64,000 nucleotides of DNA from Prolixibacter denitrificans (GTDB lineage Bacteria > Bacteroidota > Bacteroidia > Bacteroidales > Prolixibacteraceae). Shown here one piece after another: positions 55,184-64,000 of the stretch (positions are counted from its first letter, which is position 1; each line of letters opens with the position of its first letter). Below the pieces are notes generated by a model. That model was not told where the DNA came from. It saw nothing but the letters and a program-made list of their open reading frames with translations, and ran no database searches. The stretch covers positions 62,001-126,000 of the forward strand of contig NZ_PYGC01000007.1 of NCBI RefSeq assembly GCF_003014495.1, read 5' to 3'. The position numbers were made by a program, and so were the translations under genes.

Positions 55184-55972
55184 TCAATATATTCCGTTCC
55201 CCATCATATCCGGATCTTGTAATGTCTGCGAAACATTCTCTCTCTGTTTCAGGTAATCTTGAACCTGTCCAACGGCATAATCAGCATATGCATTTATGAT
55301 CTCCTCTCGTGGCGATAAATACGAAGAAAATACTTCATCGTCATTTACATAAATAGACACCATCACCCGATTCATTCGGGGTGGACTCTCTTTGATAAAA
55401 AGAGTATAATCTTTTGCGTCAACAGGTGCTACCCATTTGGAATAAAAAGCCTCGTAAAAATCGCGTCCGACCTTCGAAAGCGTCTCATCCACAACCAACC
55501 CATCAATCTCAACACTCAATGACTCCTCACTCTCCTTTTGCTTCTGCTCGTTGAGCAATGCTACCAGTTTTTCGAGCATCATTTTTTGGAACGCTTTCTG
55601 GCGAAAGGTCAAATTACCCAACTTATTTAAGGTCGAATCAGGTGCGGCTGGCAATTGCTTTGATGGCACTGAAGGAAGAGGCTTTAAAGCAAGAAGCACT
55701 TTTACCCCATCAACATAAATTGTGTCAGGGTAAGGCCTTTGGTTTAAAATTTCATCAACATGTTTTTTCCATTCAGCACCATAAGTATCCGGAACCTTGT
55801 ATAGTGCGGAACGGGAAGCCCCATCAATAGTGCTATCTTGATCGACAACTTGAGGAGTAGTAATTCCTACCAATGAATTACTTGATAATAGTGTCTGAGA
55901 TTTGGCCTGAATATTTAATATCAGCAAGAAAAATGCTGCGAGGTAAAAATATTTTTTGAGTTCTTTCTTCAT
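55184..55972 (-). CDS. csgE: Curli secretion accessory protein CsgE with long N-terminal extension
   Basis: A 262-residue exported protein (signal with core YFYLAAFFLLILNIQA). The C-terminal 110 residues match CsgE: SVEIDGLVVDETLSKVGRDF, then YEAFYSKW, LFIKESPPRMNRVMVSIYVND, EVFSSYLSPR and a helix with VGQVQDYLKQRE. In E. coli CsgE is 129 residues long and caps the periplasmic side of CsgG. Here residues 27-150 add a strand-rich piece (YPDTIYVDGVKVLLALKPLP) and a helical, Glu/Lys/Gln-rich linker (QKMMLEKLVALLNEQKQKES). It is on the opposite strand, convergent with the csgF-csgG operon, so it needs its own promoter. Confidence 0.88.
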   Translation of the reverse strand: MKKELKKYFYLAAFFLLILNIQAKSQTLLSSNSLVGITTPQVVDQDSTIDGASRSALYKVPDTYGAEWKKHVDEILNQRPYPDTIYVDGVKVLLALKPLPSVPSKQLPAAPDSTLNKLGNLTFRQKAFQKMMLEKLVALLNEQKQKESEESLSVEIDGLVVDETLSKVGRDFYEAFYSKWVAPVDAKDYTLFIKESPPRMNRVMVSIYVNDDEVFSSYLSPREEIINAYADYAVGQVQDYLKQRENVSQTLQDPDMMGNGIY

Positions 55973-56209
55973 AACACATCTGGGGGTTATCTGGCTTCAA
56001 GTTACTACAAAATATCGTTAAATTCAATCATTGAAGGCATCCCTTTCCCTCTAAAAACACGGCGAAATAGAAGCACTATTTTTCTTTTCCAGTAGCTTCG
56101 CATTTCACTACAAACGAAATATTCTTCCCTGTTGGTATAACCCGTATCGAAAATCTGACTTTAGCACGAATCAAAAATTTGCTTATTTTCACCAATTAAT
56201 TAGGAAAGT

Positions 56210-56614
56210 ATGTCGGATACGATTGATATAACAGGGCGATGGCTGTTCTCGGAAGATTTTGGCTATGGTACCGATAGCGGATACGTCGATTTGGAACAAA
56301 AAGGTTCCAGATTATCGGGGACACTTCAGTTTGCCGAGCAGATAGAAGGTGAAGAGACATTTATTGTCCGACAGGAAATTTACGGAACTGTTACCGGCCG
56401 TATCGTTTCAATGAAGTCCAAGTCATGTGAAATTCTCTTCAATAACCAGGATATAACTTATGAGCTGGATTCCTGGAAAGGAAAAATTACCGATGAAGGG
56501 AAAATTACCGGGAATAGCATCGACGACGAAGGAACAACGGGCAGATTTGTTATGGAACGGGTTAACGTCCAGACTTCCCGCTCTTCTGACGATATTTCAT
56601 TTGGAATAAACTAA
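56210..56614 (+). CDS. Small beta-rich protein of unknown function (134 residues)
   Basis: A 134-residue cytosolic-looking protein. Short strands with repeated turns (ITGRWLFSEDFGYG, GYVDLEQKGSRLSGTLQFAE, GTVTGRIVSM, WKGKITDEGKITGNSID) suggest a lipocalin-like or small barrel fold. Phrases like G-x-L-x-G-x-I/L in repeated turns support this. No family is recognised. It lies directly upstream of a small Cys protein and a TRIC channel gene with spacing of 5 and 12 bases, so it heads a four-gene operon. Confidence 0.7.
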   Translation: MSDTIDITGRWLFSEDFGYGTDSGYVDLEQKGSRLSGTLQFAEQIEGEETFIVRQEIYGTVTGRIVSMKSKSCEILFNNQDITYELDSWKGKITDEGKITGNSIDDEGTTGRFVMERVNVQTSRSSDDISFGIN

Positions 56615-56619
56615 TCCAT

Positions 56620-56805
56620 ATGCCTAATAAAAGCTCTAAAAACTGTTTTGTTTGTCAGGCATCGGAGGAAGAAAAACTACTGCTGATCCATCCCCAGGTG
56701 ATGTTACCCGTATGTCTGGATTGTCACAATACAGATGCTGAAAAACAAAAGGTTGACGAACTGCTGGAAGGATTGGCCGACGGTTTCGTCTGCGGCTGCA
56801 TCTGA
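56620..56805 (+). CDS. Small cysteine-rich protein, possible zinc binder (61 residues)
   Basis: A 61-residue frame with CFVCQ (Cys9, Cys12) and CLDCH (Cys32, Cys35), spaced like a treble-clef or zinc-ribbon knuckle pair, and a C-terminal CGC. The start is MPNKSSKNCFVCQASEEEK. It lies five bases after the beta-rich gene and 12 bases before the TRIC gene, which supports it as real. The function is unknown. Confidence 0.65.
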   Translation: MPNKSSKNCFVCQASEEEKLLLIHPQVMLPVCLDCHNTDAEKQKVDELLEGLADGFVCGCI

Positions 56806-56817
56806 TACTAACTTACC

Positions 56818-57441
56818 ATGATTAATTTTCTCGATTTAGCCGGTACATTCGTATTTGCTGTGAGCGGAACCCATACCGCTATGCAGAAACGATTTGATCT
56901 CTTCGGAGCCCTTTTTATTGGTTTTGTTACAGCAGTTGGTGGCGGAACGCTTCGGGACATTTTGATCGGAAACACTCCGGTATCATGGATGAAGGACATC
57001 AACTATTTCTATATCATCGTAGCAGCAGTTATTTTTACCATCCTTTTCAGGAACTTTGTTCAAAAGCTCAGGAAAACGCTTTTTCTTTTCGATACCATCG
57101 GCATTGGTGTTTTTACAGTCATCGGACTTGAAAAGGCACTTATGATTGGAATTCCCATCCCTATGGCCATTATGATGGGTGTCGCCTCGGCAGTTGCCGG
57201 CGGTATACTTCGCGATGTTTTCAGTAACGAAATTCCCCTCATTTTCCATAAAGAGATATATGCTACTGCTTGTTTTGCCGGTGGAGTTCTCTTCATTATT
57301 CTATACAAGTTTACATCACTTTCCGAATCATTTACCGTGCTATCGACGATATTGGTGATCATTACCATCCGCATTTTAAGCGTGCGTTTTAACTGGTCGC
57401 TACCCCGATTGCCCAAACATCATGAAAGCCATGGAGATTAA
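56818..57441 (+). CDS. TRIC-type cation channel (UPF0126 family)
   Basis: A 207-residue membrane protein of the prokaryotic TRIC family (YadS-like), with two repeats each having a glycine-rich loop: VTAVGGGTLRDILIG (about 40-54) and ASAVAGGILRDVFSN (about 122-136). The repeats give about seven membrane helices, as expected. Known members are trimeric potassium-permeable channels; the exact ion in vivo is not clear. The 3' end overlaps the DUF3820 gene by 20 bases. Confidence 0.93.
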   Translation: MINFLDLAGTFVFAVSGTHTAMQKRFDLFGALFIGFVTAVGGGTLRDILIGNTPVSWMKDINYFYIIVAAVIFTILFRNFVQKLRKTLFLFDTIGIGVFTVIGLEKALMIGIPIPMAIMMGVASAVAGGILRDVFSNEIPLIFHKEIYATACFAGGVLFIILYKFTSLSESFTVLSTILVIITIRILSVRFNWSLPRLPKHHESHGD

Positions 57442-57664
57442 TGCCGAACAGCAACGCCAGGAGTTACTGGAGCTTGCTCGTACCCGCATGCCCTTTGGAA
57501 AATATAAAGACCGGCTACTGGTTGATTTACCCGAACCTTACCTGGTATGGTTTAAACAGAAAGGCTTCCCAAAAGGAAAATTAGGAAGGATGCTTGAGTT
57601 GATGCTCGAAATTAAAATCAATGGTCTGGAATACATAATCAGAAAAATAAACAAGCATTTTTAA
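57422..57664 (+). CDS. DUF3820 protein (80 residues)
   Basis: An 80-residue protein with the DUF3820 pattern TRMPFGKYKDRLLVDLPEPY, then LVWFKQKGFPKGKLGRMLEL. The start may be the ATG at 57422 or at 57431. Members are small proteins associated with DNA polymerase III epsilon-like exonucleases or with no known role. It overlaps the TRIC gene and closes the operon. Confidence 0.82.
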   Translation: MKAMEINAEQQRQELLELARTRMPFGKYKDRLLVDLPEPYLVWFKQKGFPKGKLGRMLELMLEIKINGLEYIIRKINKHF

Positions 57665-57686
57665 CACTGAATATCAATACATTGCC

Positions 57687-57694
57687 TATTTTTG
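57687..57694 (+). promoter_or_regulatory. Minus-7 promoter element for the fasciclin gene
   Basis: TATTTTTG matches TAnnTTTG and lies about 97 bases before the start codon of the FAS1 lipoprotein. No minus-33 element is evident. Confidence 0.4.
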
Positions 57695-57790
57695 TTTAAT
57701 TATTTTCAATTATTCTTAAACATTTTGACATCCTCATGCGTATTACATGCAGAATGAAAACGATTTACGTCTAATCAAACACTGCATGTT

Positions 57791-59149
57791 ATGAAAGCAA
57801 TTAAAATTTCAAGACTTTTAGTCACGATGTTGGTTTTAGGTTTTGTCTTTATGTCCTGTAAAGACGATGATGATAATACCACCACGGTAGAGCAACCACA
57901 AATGGAACAAACCATTGCTGAAAAGGCAATCGGAACTGAAAACTTAAGTAGCCTCGTTGCAGCACTTCAGGCTGCCGACTTAGTTGATCCTTTCACCAAA
58001 TCGGGAAACTATACCGTTTTTGCACCTACTAACGAAGCGTTTGCACAATTTTTGACTGACAACAACTTTGCCTCTTTGAGTGAAGTACCTAAAGAAGTAC
58101 TCGCCAATGTACTACTCTACCATGTAGTTAACTCGCGCGTGATGTCGTCTGATTTATCGGCCGGATACTCACCATCCATGTTGCCGGCATCCGAAGACAA
58201 TTACGTGAGTTTATATTTCCCTGAAGGAAATGTTACGCGAATTAATGGATACTCGAATGTAACAACAGCTGATATTGAGGCCAGCAATGGTGTGATTCAC
58301 ATCGTCGATAAAGTGCTAACGCCTCCAACGGTCGTTGACCATGCTGTTATGAATTCTTCCTTTTCATCGCTGGTAGCTGCTGTTACCAAAGCCAGTTTAG
58401 TAGATGCTTTAAACGATGGTGAGAATCTTACCGTATTTGCACCAGTTGACGCTGCATTTGCATCGCTTCTGTCGGACCTTGGTTTGTCAAGCCTTGATGA
58501 CCTGACAGCTGAAGATTTAACTCCCATTTTGCTTTATCATGTTCTTGGAACAAGCGTTCCTGCGGCCAGTGTAGCAGAAGGATACGTTCCTACCCTATCG
58601 ATGGCCAATGATAACAATTTGAGTTTGTATATCCAGCTGATGGATGGAAATGTGATGCTGAATGGCCAATCGAACGTGGTAGCAACCGACGTATTTGGAA
58701 CCAACGGCGTAATACATGTCATTGACAAGGTGATTTTGCCTCAGACAATCGCTGACTTCGCTGTTTCCAATCCCGCATTTTCACAGCTGGTGGCTGCGCT
58801 TTCACAAGCCAATCTTGTCGACGCATTTAATGGTTCCGATGTTTACACGGTTTTTGCCCCGGTAGACGCAGCTTTTGACGCACTTTATTCTCAGCTCGGA
58901 ATTTCGGGAGCAACCGACCTGACTGCTGAAGATTTGACTCCGATTCTTACAGCTCATGCGGTAAACGGTAATGTACTCTCGAGCACACTCACATCAGGCT
59001 CAGTGCCTACTCTTAATTCGAACAAGTCGCTGGATATCGCTGTCGCAGAGAGTGGAGTAACCATTGATGGAGACATCAACGTAGTAGCCACTGATGTACA
59101 AGCCACCAACGGCGTTATTCACGTCATCGATAAAGTAATCGTTCCCTAA
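57791..59149 (+). CDS. Lipoprotein with three fasciclin (FAS1) domains
   Basis: A 452-residue lipoprotein with lipobox ending at Cys23 (LGFVFMSC) followed by an acidic DDDD stretch. Three FAS1 domains follow (about 45-175, 180-315 and 318-452). Each has the NYTVFAPTNEAF or TVFAPVDAAF motif early and a terminal GVIHIVDKVL-type motif (HVIDKVI). FAS1 domains bind carbohydrates or partner proteins and are common in adhesion proteins. It is anchored in the envelope, probably surface exposed. It has its own terminator. Confidence 0.93.
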   Translation: MKAIKISRLLVTMLVLGFVFMSCKDDDDNTTTVEQPQMEQTIAEKAIGTENLSSLVAALQAADLVDPFTKSGNYTVFAPTNEAFAQFLTDNNFASLSEVPKEVLANVLLYHVVNSRVMSSDLSAGYSPSMLPASEDNYVSLYFPEGNVTRINGYSNVTTADIEASNGVIHIVDKVLTPPTVVDHAVMNSSFSSLVAAVTKASLVDALNDGENLTVFAPVDAAFASLLSDLGLSSLDDLTAEDLTPILLYHVLGTSVPAASVAEGYVPTLSMANDNNLSLYIQLMDGNVMLNGQSNVVATDVFGTNGVIHVIDKVILPQTIADFAVSNPAFSQLVAALSQANLVDAFNGSDVYTVFAPVDAAFDALYSQLGISGATDLTAEDLTPILTAHAVNGNVLSSTLTSGSVPTLNSNKSLDIAVAESGVTIDGDINVVATDVQATNGVIHVIDKVIVP

Positions 59150-59176
59150 TATATAAACGTTTGGTTGATCAATGTA

Positions 59177-59205
59177 AGGGCCGGAAATCTCTTCCGGCCT
59201 TTTTA
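59177..59205 (+). terminator. Terminator after the fasciclin gene
   Basis: GCCGGAA (59180-59186) pairs with TTCCGGC (59192-59198), followed by CTTTTT. Confidence 0.88.
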
Positions 59206-59246
59206 CTCAAAATGCTTATCTTTAGCCTAACATCATTTTGAAAGCA

Positions 59247-60146
59247 ATGCCTGGAACTTATACGATAAAAGATTTGGAGAATCTCTCCGGAATTAAAGCG
59301 CATACCATTCGCATCTGGGAGAAAAGGTACGGTCTTCTGATTCCGCAACGAACAGATACCAATATTCGTCGGTATACGGATGATGATTTGAAGAAAATCA
59401 TCAACATTTCGCTACTGGTCAACCGTGGCTTTAAAATCTCGAAAATTGCAGCACTTTCCGAAGAGGAACTGTATAATCATGCTTTGAAGGCCAATTCGAA
59501 ACCCGAAGATACCAACGACCGCATTGAAAAGTTGATCTTTCATATGCTTTCGCTCGATGTTAACAGTATAGAGCAGGAAGTAGAATCGCTGATACAGGAA
59601 GCCGGTGTAGAAAAGGCGATCTATCAATACATATTTCCCCTAATGGAGAAAATTGGTGCCTTGTGGCAGGCCAACAGTATTGTTCCTGCGCAGGAGCATT
59701 TCATGTTTAATTTCTTACGCCAAAAGTTAATTGTCGAAACGGACAAACTCCCAAAGACCAATGGTCAGACTGAACCTTCGGGTCTTTTTTTCCTGCCGGA
59801 AGGCGAAAATCACGAGTTTAGTTTACTCTTTTACAATTACCTGGCGCGAAAAAACGGGCATCACACCCTATATTTGGGACAGTCGGTTCCACTTTCCGAC
59901 ATTCTTACCATCGCCGAATCGTTCCACTTCGATTACTACTTTACAGCGATCATAACTTCGACGCCTAAGAGTGATTTCGAGCAGTTTCTGGGAGATTTTT
60001 CCCATAAGGTGAGCACGTCTACGTTGTTTGTTACGGGAAAAGAAGCGCAACACTACAAACGTAAACATCCGAGAAATACGCGGATCATCAGCCGGCCGGA
60101 AAAGTTCTCAGAAGAAATCAGAAGCCTAACCAGAAAAGAGAATTAA
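59247..60146 (+). CDS. MerR-family regulator with cobalamin-binding-like domain (CarH/LitR type)
   Basis: 299 residues from the ATG at 59247; a TTG three codons upstream is less likely. Residues 1-70 are a MerR DNA-binding domain (YTIKDLENLSGIKAHTIRIW, EKRYGLL). Residues 95-165 are the B12-binding helical cap with the W-x9-EH signature (Trp140, Glu150, His151) typical of CarH-type adenosylcobalamin light sensors. Residues 175-290 look like the Rossmann-like B12 domain, where His189 (EGENHEFSLL) stands in place of the cobalt-ligand motif but the following Gly is Ser. Light or B12 control is possible and not proven. TATCTTTA upstream may be its promoter. Confidence 0.85.
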   Translation: MPGTYTIKDLENLSGIKAHTIRIWEKRYGLLIPQRTDTNIRRYTDDDLKKIINISLLVNRGFKISKIAALSEEELYNHALKANSKPEDTNDRIEKLIFHMLSLDVNSIEQEVESLIQEAGVEKAIYQYIFPLMEKIGALWQANSIVPAQEHFMFNFLRQKLIVETDKLPKTNGQTEPSGLFFLPEGENHEFSLLFYNYLARKNGHHTLYLGQSVPLSDILTIAESFHFDYYFTAIITSTPKSDFEQFLGDFSHKVSTSTLFVTGKEAQHYKRKHPRNTRIISRPEKFSEEIRSLTRKEN

Positions 60147-60149
60147 CCG

Positions 60150-61067
60150 CTATTTGATATCCTTCAGATTGAACGGAGTTTCCTGGTATACGTAGTAGTT
60201 TAGCCAGTTCGAAAACAACAGGTTGGAATGTGCACGCCACAACATCAACGGCTTTTTCGAGCTGTCGTCGTTCGGGTAGTAATTTTTGGGGACTTCAATC
60301 GGTAAATTCTTGGCCAAATCCCTTTTATATTCCAAATCGAGATTGATACGTGCATATTCAGAGTGACCAGTCACAAAAATCTGCTTCCCTTTGCGTGCCA
60401 TTACCATGTACACGCCTGATTCTTTTGACGACGAAACGATCTTCAAATCCGGGATCTTCTCGATATCTTCCCGGCGGGTTTCGGTATGCCGTGAATGGGG
60501 AACGTAAAAGATATCATCGAAACCTCTGAATATCGGCAACTTATTACTGGTCATCGTGTGCTCGAAAACACCGAACATCTTCTTCTCAAGTGGATGCTTG
60601 GGGACACCGTAAAAGTGATAAAGCCCCGCCTGTGCACCCCAGCAAATAAACAAGGTAGAGGTCACATGATGAACCGACCAATCCATTACCGCTTTCAGTT
60701 CATTCCAGTAATCAACTTCTTCAAACGGCAACAATTCCACCGGAGCGCCGGTAATGATCATACCGTCGTAGTTGTTTTGCGAAACCGCATCGAAACGCTG
60801 GTAAAATGCCTGCATGTGCTCCGCCGGAGTATGCTTCGGAGTATGCCCGCCAAGCTGCAGCAAATCAATTTCTACCTGCAAAGGAGTATTTGACAGCAGT
60901 CGGATTAAATCCGTCTCTGTGTTCACCTTCAGCGGCATCAGGTTAACAATCGCAATTCTCAGCGGCCTGATATCCTGATGCGCAGCCCTGCTCTTGCTCA
61001 TGACAAAGATGTTCTCTTTTTTGAGCATTTTGATAGCTGGCAGTTTATCGGGCAAATTTAAAGGCAT
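60150..61067 (-). CDS. metA: Homoserine O-acetyltransferase of the MetA family
   Basis: A 305-residue enzyme of methionine synthesis that activates homoserine. Catalytic residues are in place: Cys142 (FICWGAQAG), His235 and Glu237 (TGHSEYA). At residue 111 (ITGAPVE) there is Glu. In the MetA family Gly here goes with succinyl-CoA and Glu with acetyl-CoA, so O-acetylhomoserine is the expected product. That matches the sulfhydrylase gene next to it, which lies 81 bases upstream on the same strand. The enzyme is cytosolic. Confidence 0.94.
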   Translation of the reverse strand: MPLNLPDKLPAIKMLKKENIFVMSKSRAAHQDIRPLRIAIVNLMPLKVNTETDLIRLLSNTPLQVEIDLLQLGGHTPKHTPAEHMQAFYQRFDAVSQNNYDGMIITGAPVELLPFEEVDYWNELKAVMDWSVHHVTSTLFICWGAQAGLYHFYGVPKHPLEKKMFGVFEHTMTSNKLPIFRGFDDIFYVPHSRHTETRREDIEKIPDLKIVSSSKESGVYMVMARKGKQIFVTGHSEYARINLDLEYKRDLAKNLPIEVPKNYYPNDDSSKKPLMLWRAHSNLLFSNWLNYYVYQETPFNLKDIK

Positions 61068-61085
61068 TTCACTCTGTTTTTGTTG

Positions 61086-61123
61086 TTAAAATTGCAGGAC
61101 TCGAAAATAACGAATCCTGCAAT
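61086..61123 (-). terminator. Stem-loop between metY and metA
   Basis: ATTGCAGGA pairs with TCCTGCAAT around a loop of about 15 bases. On the minus strand the stem is followed by TTTTAAC. It may be a terminator or attenuator before metA. Confidence 0.6.
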
Positions 61124-61148
61124 ATATTCCTATTCGGCCGTTTCCAAA

Positions 61149-62444
<1,296 letters not shown>

Positions 62445-62478
62445 TTATAATTAATAATTGATTTATCCCTATTTCGTA

Positions 62479-62520
62479 TGACACCGACAAGTCGCCTGTG
62501 TCAATTTCCCGGCCGGGGAA
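62479..62520. other. Two stem-loops between lysC and metY
   Basis: TGACAC (62479-62484) pairs with GTGTCA (62498-62503), with an inner CGAC/GTCG stem. A second stem, TTCCC with GGGAA (62506-62520), lies directly after the aspartate kinase stop. The second is likely a transcript end for the kinase gene; the first lies in the metY leader. Confidence 0.5.
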
Positions 62521-62525
62521 TGATT

Positions 62526-63914
62526 TTAAACTGCAATAGATTTTGACTCGAAAAATTCCTGGTGAACTGCTTTCACCGCTTTGGAACGGTCATCGCGGTT
62601 GACCAAAAAATAACTGACAACCGGCGATGCACCAGAACAACTCATGACTACGTTAATTCCTTTACTTGCCATCGATGAAAAGATTCGTGCCGCAATTCCG
62701 TAATTATCGATCAAACCGTCGCCAACGGCAGCTATAACTGAGATTTTTTCCATGACTAGTAACTCACTAACAGCCGGCAACTCTTCGGCACTTACAACCG
62801 CATACGCATTGCGCAAATCTTTTTTGGCTAAAAGAATATTAATGGAAATCTGCGAAGTAATGACCGAGCTAATGTTGATTCCTGCCAGATGCAAAGCCGT
62901 AGTTACTTTTGCCAGAATACCAGGCTTCAATCCTACTCCGGGACCTTTTAGCTTTAATACACCAAAATCATCGCTGTAGGTGACGCTCTTCACTACACCT
63001 TCGCGAATGGTTTGGTCAGAATTCACGATGGAAAGTGGCTTTTCCACATCCATATCACCATAGATATTGAATACCCTGATTGGAATATGCGGGTCGACCA
63101 ATGGCTCGACAGTGCGCGGATGCAGAATCTTTGCACCGAAATAGGCCAATTCTGCTGCTTCTGCGTAGGCCAATCGCTCAATTCGTACCGGCTCGTCAAC
63201 CAGCTTCGGATCGGCGCTTAAAAAGCCATCTACATCTTTCCAGATATCCAACGACGATGCTCCGACACAACGGGCAAGCGCGGCTGCCGAATAATCGCTT
63301 CCGCCCCGTCCCAACAACGTCACTTTCCCTTCATCTGAAACACCATAAAACCCGGGAACCACATAAATCCGGTTTCCCGAAAGGGCTTCTCTTACCTGCG
63401 TTGTGGCTTTCTGGAAATCAATGGAAGCACTTCCAAATTCTCCGTCGGTAACCAGTCCAATATCTTCAGGCGACGCATACGCGGCGTCCACTCCGTAACC
63501 TTCGAGTACGCCCTGCAGGAATACTGCAGACAAACGCTCGCCAAATGCCAGAATCAAATCTTCCAGTGCCGGCGATGCATCACCGGTCAGGGCGATTCCC
63601 TGCAAATAATTTTCCAGTTCATCCAGCAATTCCCGGATGTAGCTTTCTATGCGCTCAAGCAAATCCTTTTCAATCGGATGCTCTTCCAACGCTTCTTTCT
63701 TTAGCTGGAAAAGAAAATGACTTACTTCGCCGGCCACTTTCTCGTTCTGGCGGGCTTTCTCCAACGATTCAATCAGATAGTTGGTAACTCCATAGAAGGC
63801 GGACACTACAACCACAAGAGGCTCATCATAGTTCGTGATAACGTTTACCACGCGGCGCACGTCACTCTTGCTTTTAAGGTTCGATCCGCCGAATTTTACG
63901 ACAATCTTCGGCAT
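62526..63914 (-). CDS. Aspartate kinase (monofunctional)
   Basis: A 462-residue enzyme that phosphorylates aspartate at the start of the lysine, threonine and methionine pathway. The start MPKIVVKFGGSNLKSKSDVR carries the KFGGS motif. The kinase core includes GRGGSDYSAAALARCVGAS. Two ACT-like regulatory domains are at the end (about 315-385 and 395-455), where amino-acid feedback binds. It has no fused homoserine dehydrogenase. The neighbouring metY and metA genes suggest control with methionine demand. It was not given a lysC or thrA name because the feedback ligand is unknown. Confidence 0.93.
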   Translation of the reverse strand: MPKIVVKFGGSNLKSKSDVRRVVNVITNYDEPLVVVVSAFYGVTNYLIESLEKARQNEKVAGEVSHFLFQLKKEALEEHPIEKDLLERIESYIRELLDELENYLQGIALTGDASPALEDLILAFGERLSAVFLQGVLEGYGVDAAYASPEDIGLVTDGEFGSASIDFQKATTQVREALSGNRIYVVPGFYGVSDEGKVTLLGRGGSDYSAAALARCVGASSLDIWKDVDGFLSADPKLVDEPVRIERLAYAEAAELAYFGAKILHPRTVEPLVDPHIPIRVFNIYGDMDVEKPLSIVNSDQTIREGVVKSVTYSDDFGVLKLKGPGVGLKPGILAKVTTALHLAGINISSVITSQISINILLAKKDLRNAYAVVSAEELPAVSELLVMEKISVIAAVGDGLIDNYGIAARIFSSMASKGINVVMSCSGASPVVSYFLVNRDDRSKAVKAVHQEFFESKSIAV

Positions 63915-63963
63915 AGATATCCTTAATGAGATGTAAGAAAATAAAGTGTTTCAGATGATAAAT

Positions 63964-63978
63964 GGTCCGGAATGGACC
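63964..63978. other. Small stem-loop upstream of the aspartate kinase gene
   Basis: GGTCC (63964-63968) and GGACC (63974-63978) form a short stem in the region 50-65 bases before the start codon. The window ends too soon to tell whether it is part of a larger leader structure or of an upstream gene. Confidence 0.3.
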
Positions 63979-64000
63979 GGTCGGAAATGCCTCCAAGCAC

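Overview
The window is a stretch of chromosome from a member of the Bacteroidota. Three things point there: promoters with the TAnnTTTG minus-7 element (best example upstream of rpsF, with TTTG 19 bases before it), families typical of the phylum (DUF5606 protein, fused E1 alpha/beta keto-acid dehydrogenase, GH109-type Gfo/Idh/MocA protein, TonB-dependent receptor with a long leader), and A-rich translation leaders with few Shine-Dalgarno sequences. An anaerobic or facultative marine or sediment lineage such as the Marinilabiliales is a plausible guess, but the sequence alone does not fix it. Most of the window is housekeeping DNA in short operons separated by clear intrinsic terminators. No rRNA, CRISPR array, insertion sequence, integrase or phage gene was seen.

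Layout. 1-6768: a cut LysE-type exporter, an esterase, a NUDIX hydrolase overlapping an aminopeptidase P, and a large surface protein with an HExxH motif, a propeller and a barrel. 6769-7845: an AT-rich gap. 7846-10052: an HTH regulator and pyrK-pyrD. 10208-17529: a serine hydrolase, E2 and E1 of a branched-chain-type keto-acid dehydrogenase, flavodoxin, glucosaminidase, methylglyoxal synthase and a small basic protein. 17596-22134 (minus): msrB, a TPR protein, gyrA. 22488-28568: clpC, mazG, phoH, purC and a TlpA thioredoxin. 28679-35234: a seven-PAS hybrid kinase, DUF5606 and a TonB-dependent receptor. 35360-42052: a GH109-like protein, a zinc peptidase, small proteins, tRNA-Gly and the pntAA-pntAB-pntB transhydrogenase. 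42108-46058 (minus): a NifX-like pair, tRNA-Thr, tdh and a MATE pump. 46232-47324: rpsF-rpsR-rplI.

48421-55972 is the most interesting part: a curli-type amyloid (type VIII secretion) locus. It holds a curlin-repeat protein, an unrecognised 311-residue secreted protein, CsgF, CsgG, a second curlin-repeat protein and a propeller lipoprotein, with CsgE encoded convergently. Several parts are unusual. CsgG carries an extra C-terminal domain that looks like a small beta barrel. CsgE has an N-terminal extension of about 125 residues. The main curlin has a four-cysteine insert. A perfect terminator sits two bases before the start codon of the unknown gene, apparently separating the amyloid subunit from its export genes. 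No csgD or csgC was seen.

56210-64000: small unknown proteins, a TRIC-type channel, a DUF3820 protein, a three-FAS1 lipoprotein, a MerR/B12-binding regulator, and a methionine cluster on the minus strand (aspartate kinase, O-acetylhomoserine sulfhydrylase, MetA). In MetA, Glu111 predicts acetyl-CoA use, which matches the neighbouring sulfhydrylase.
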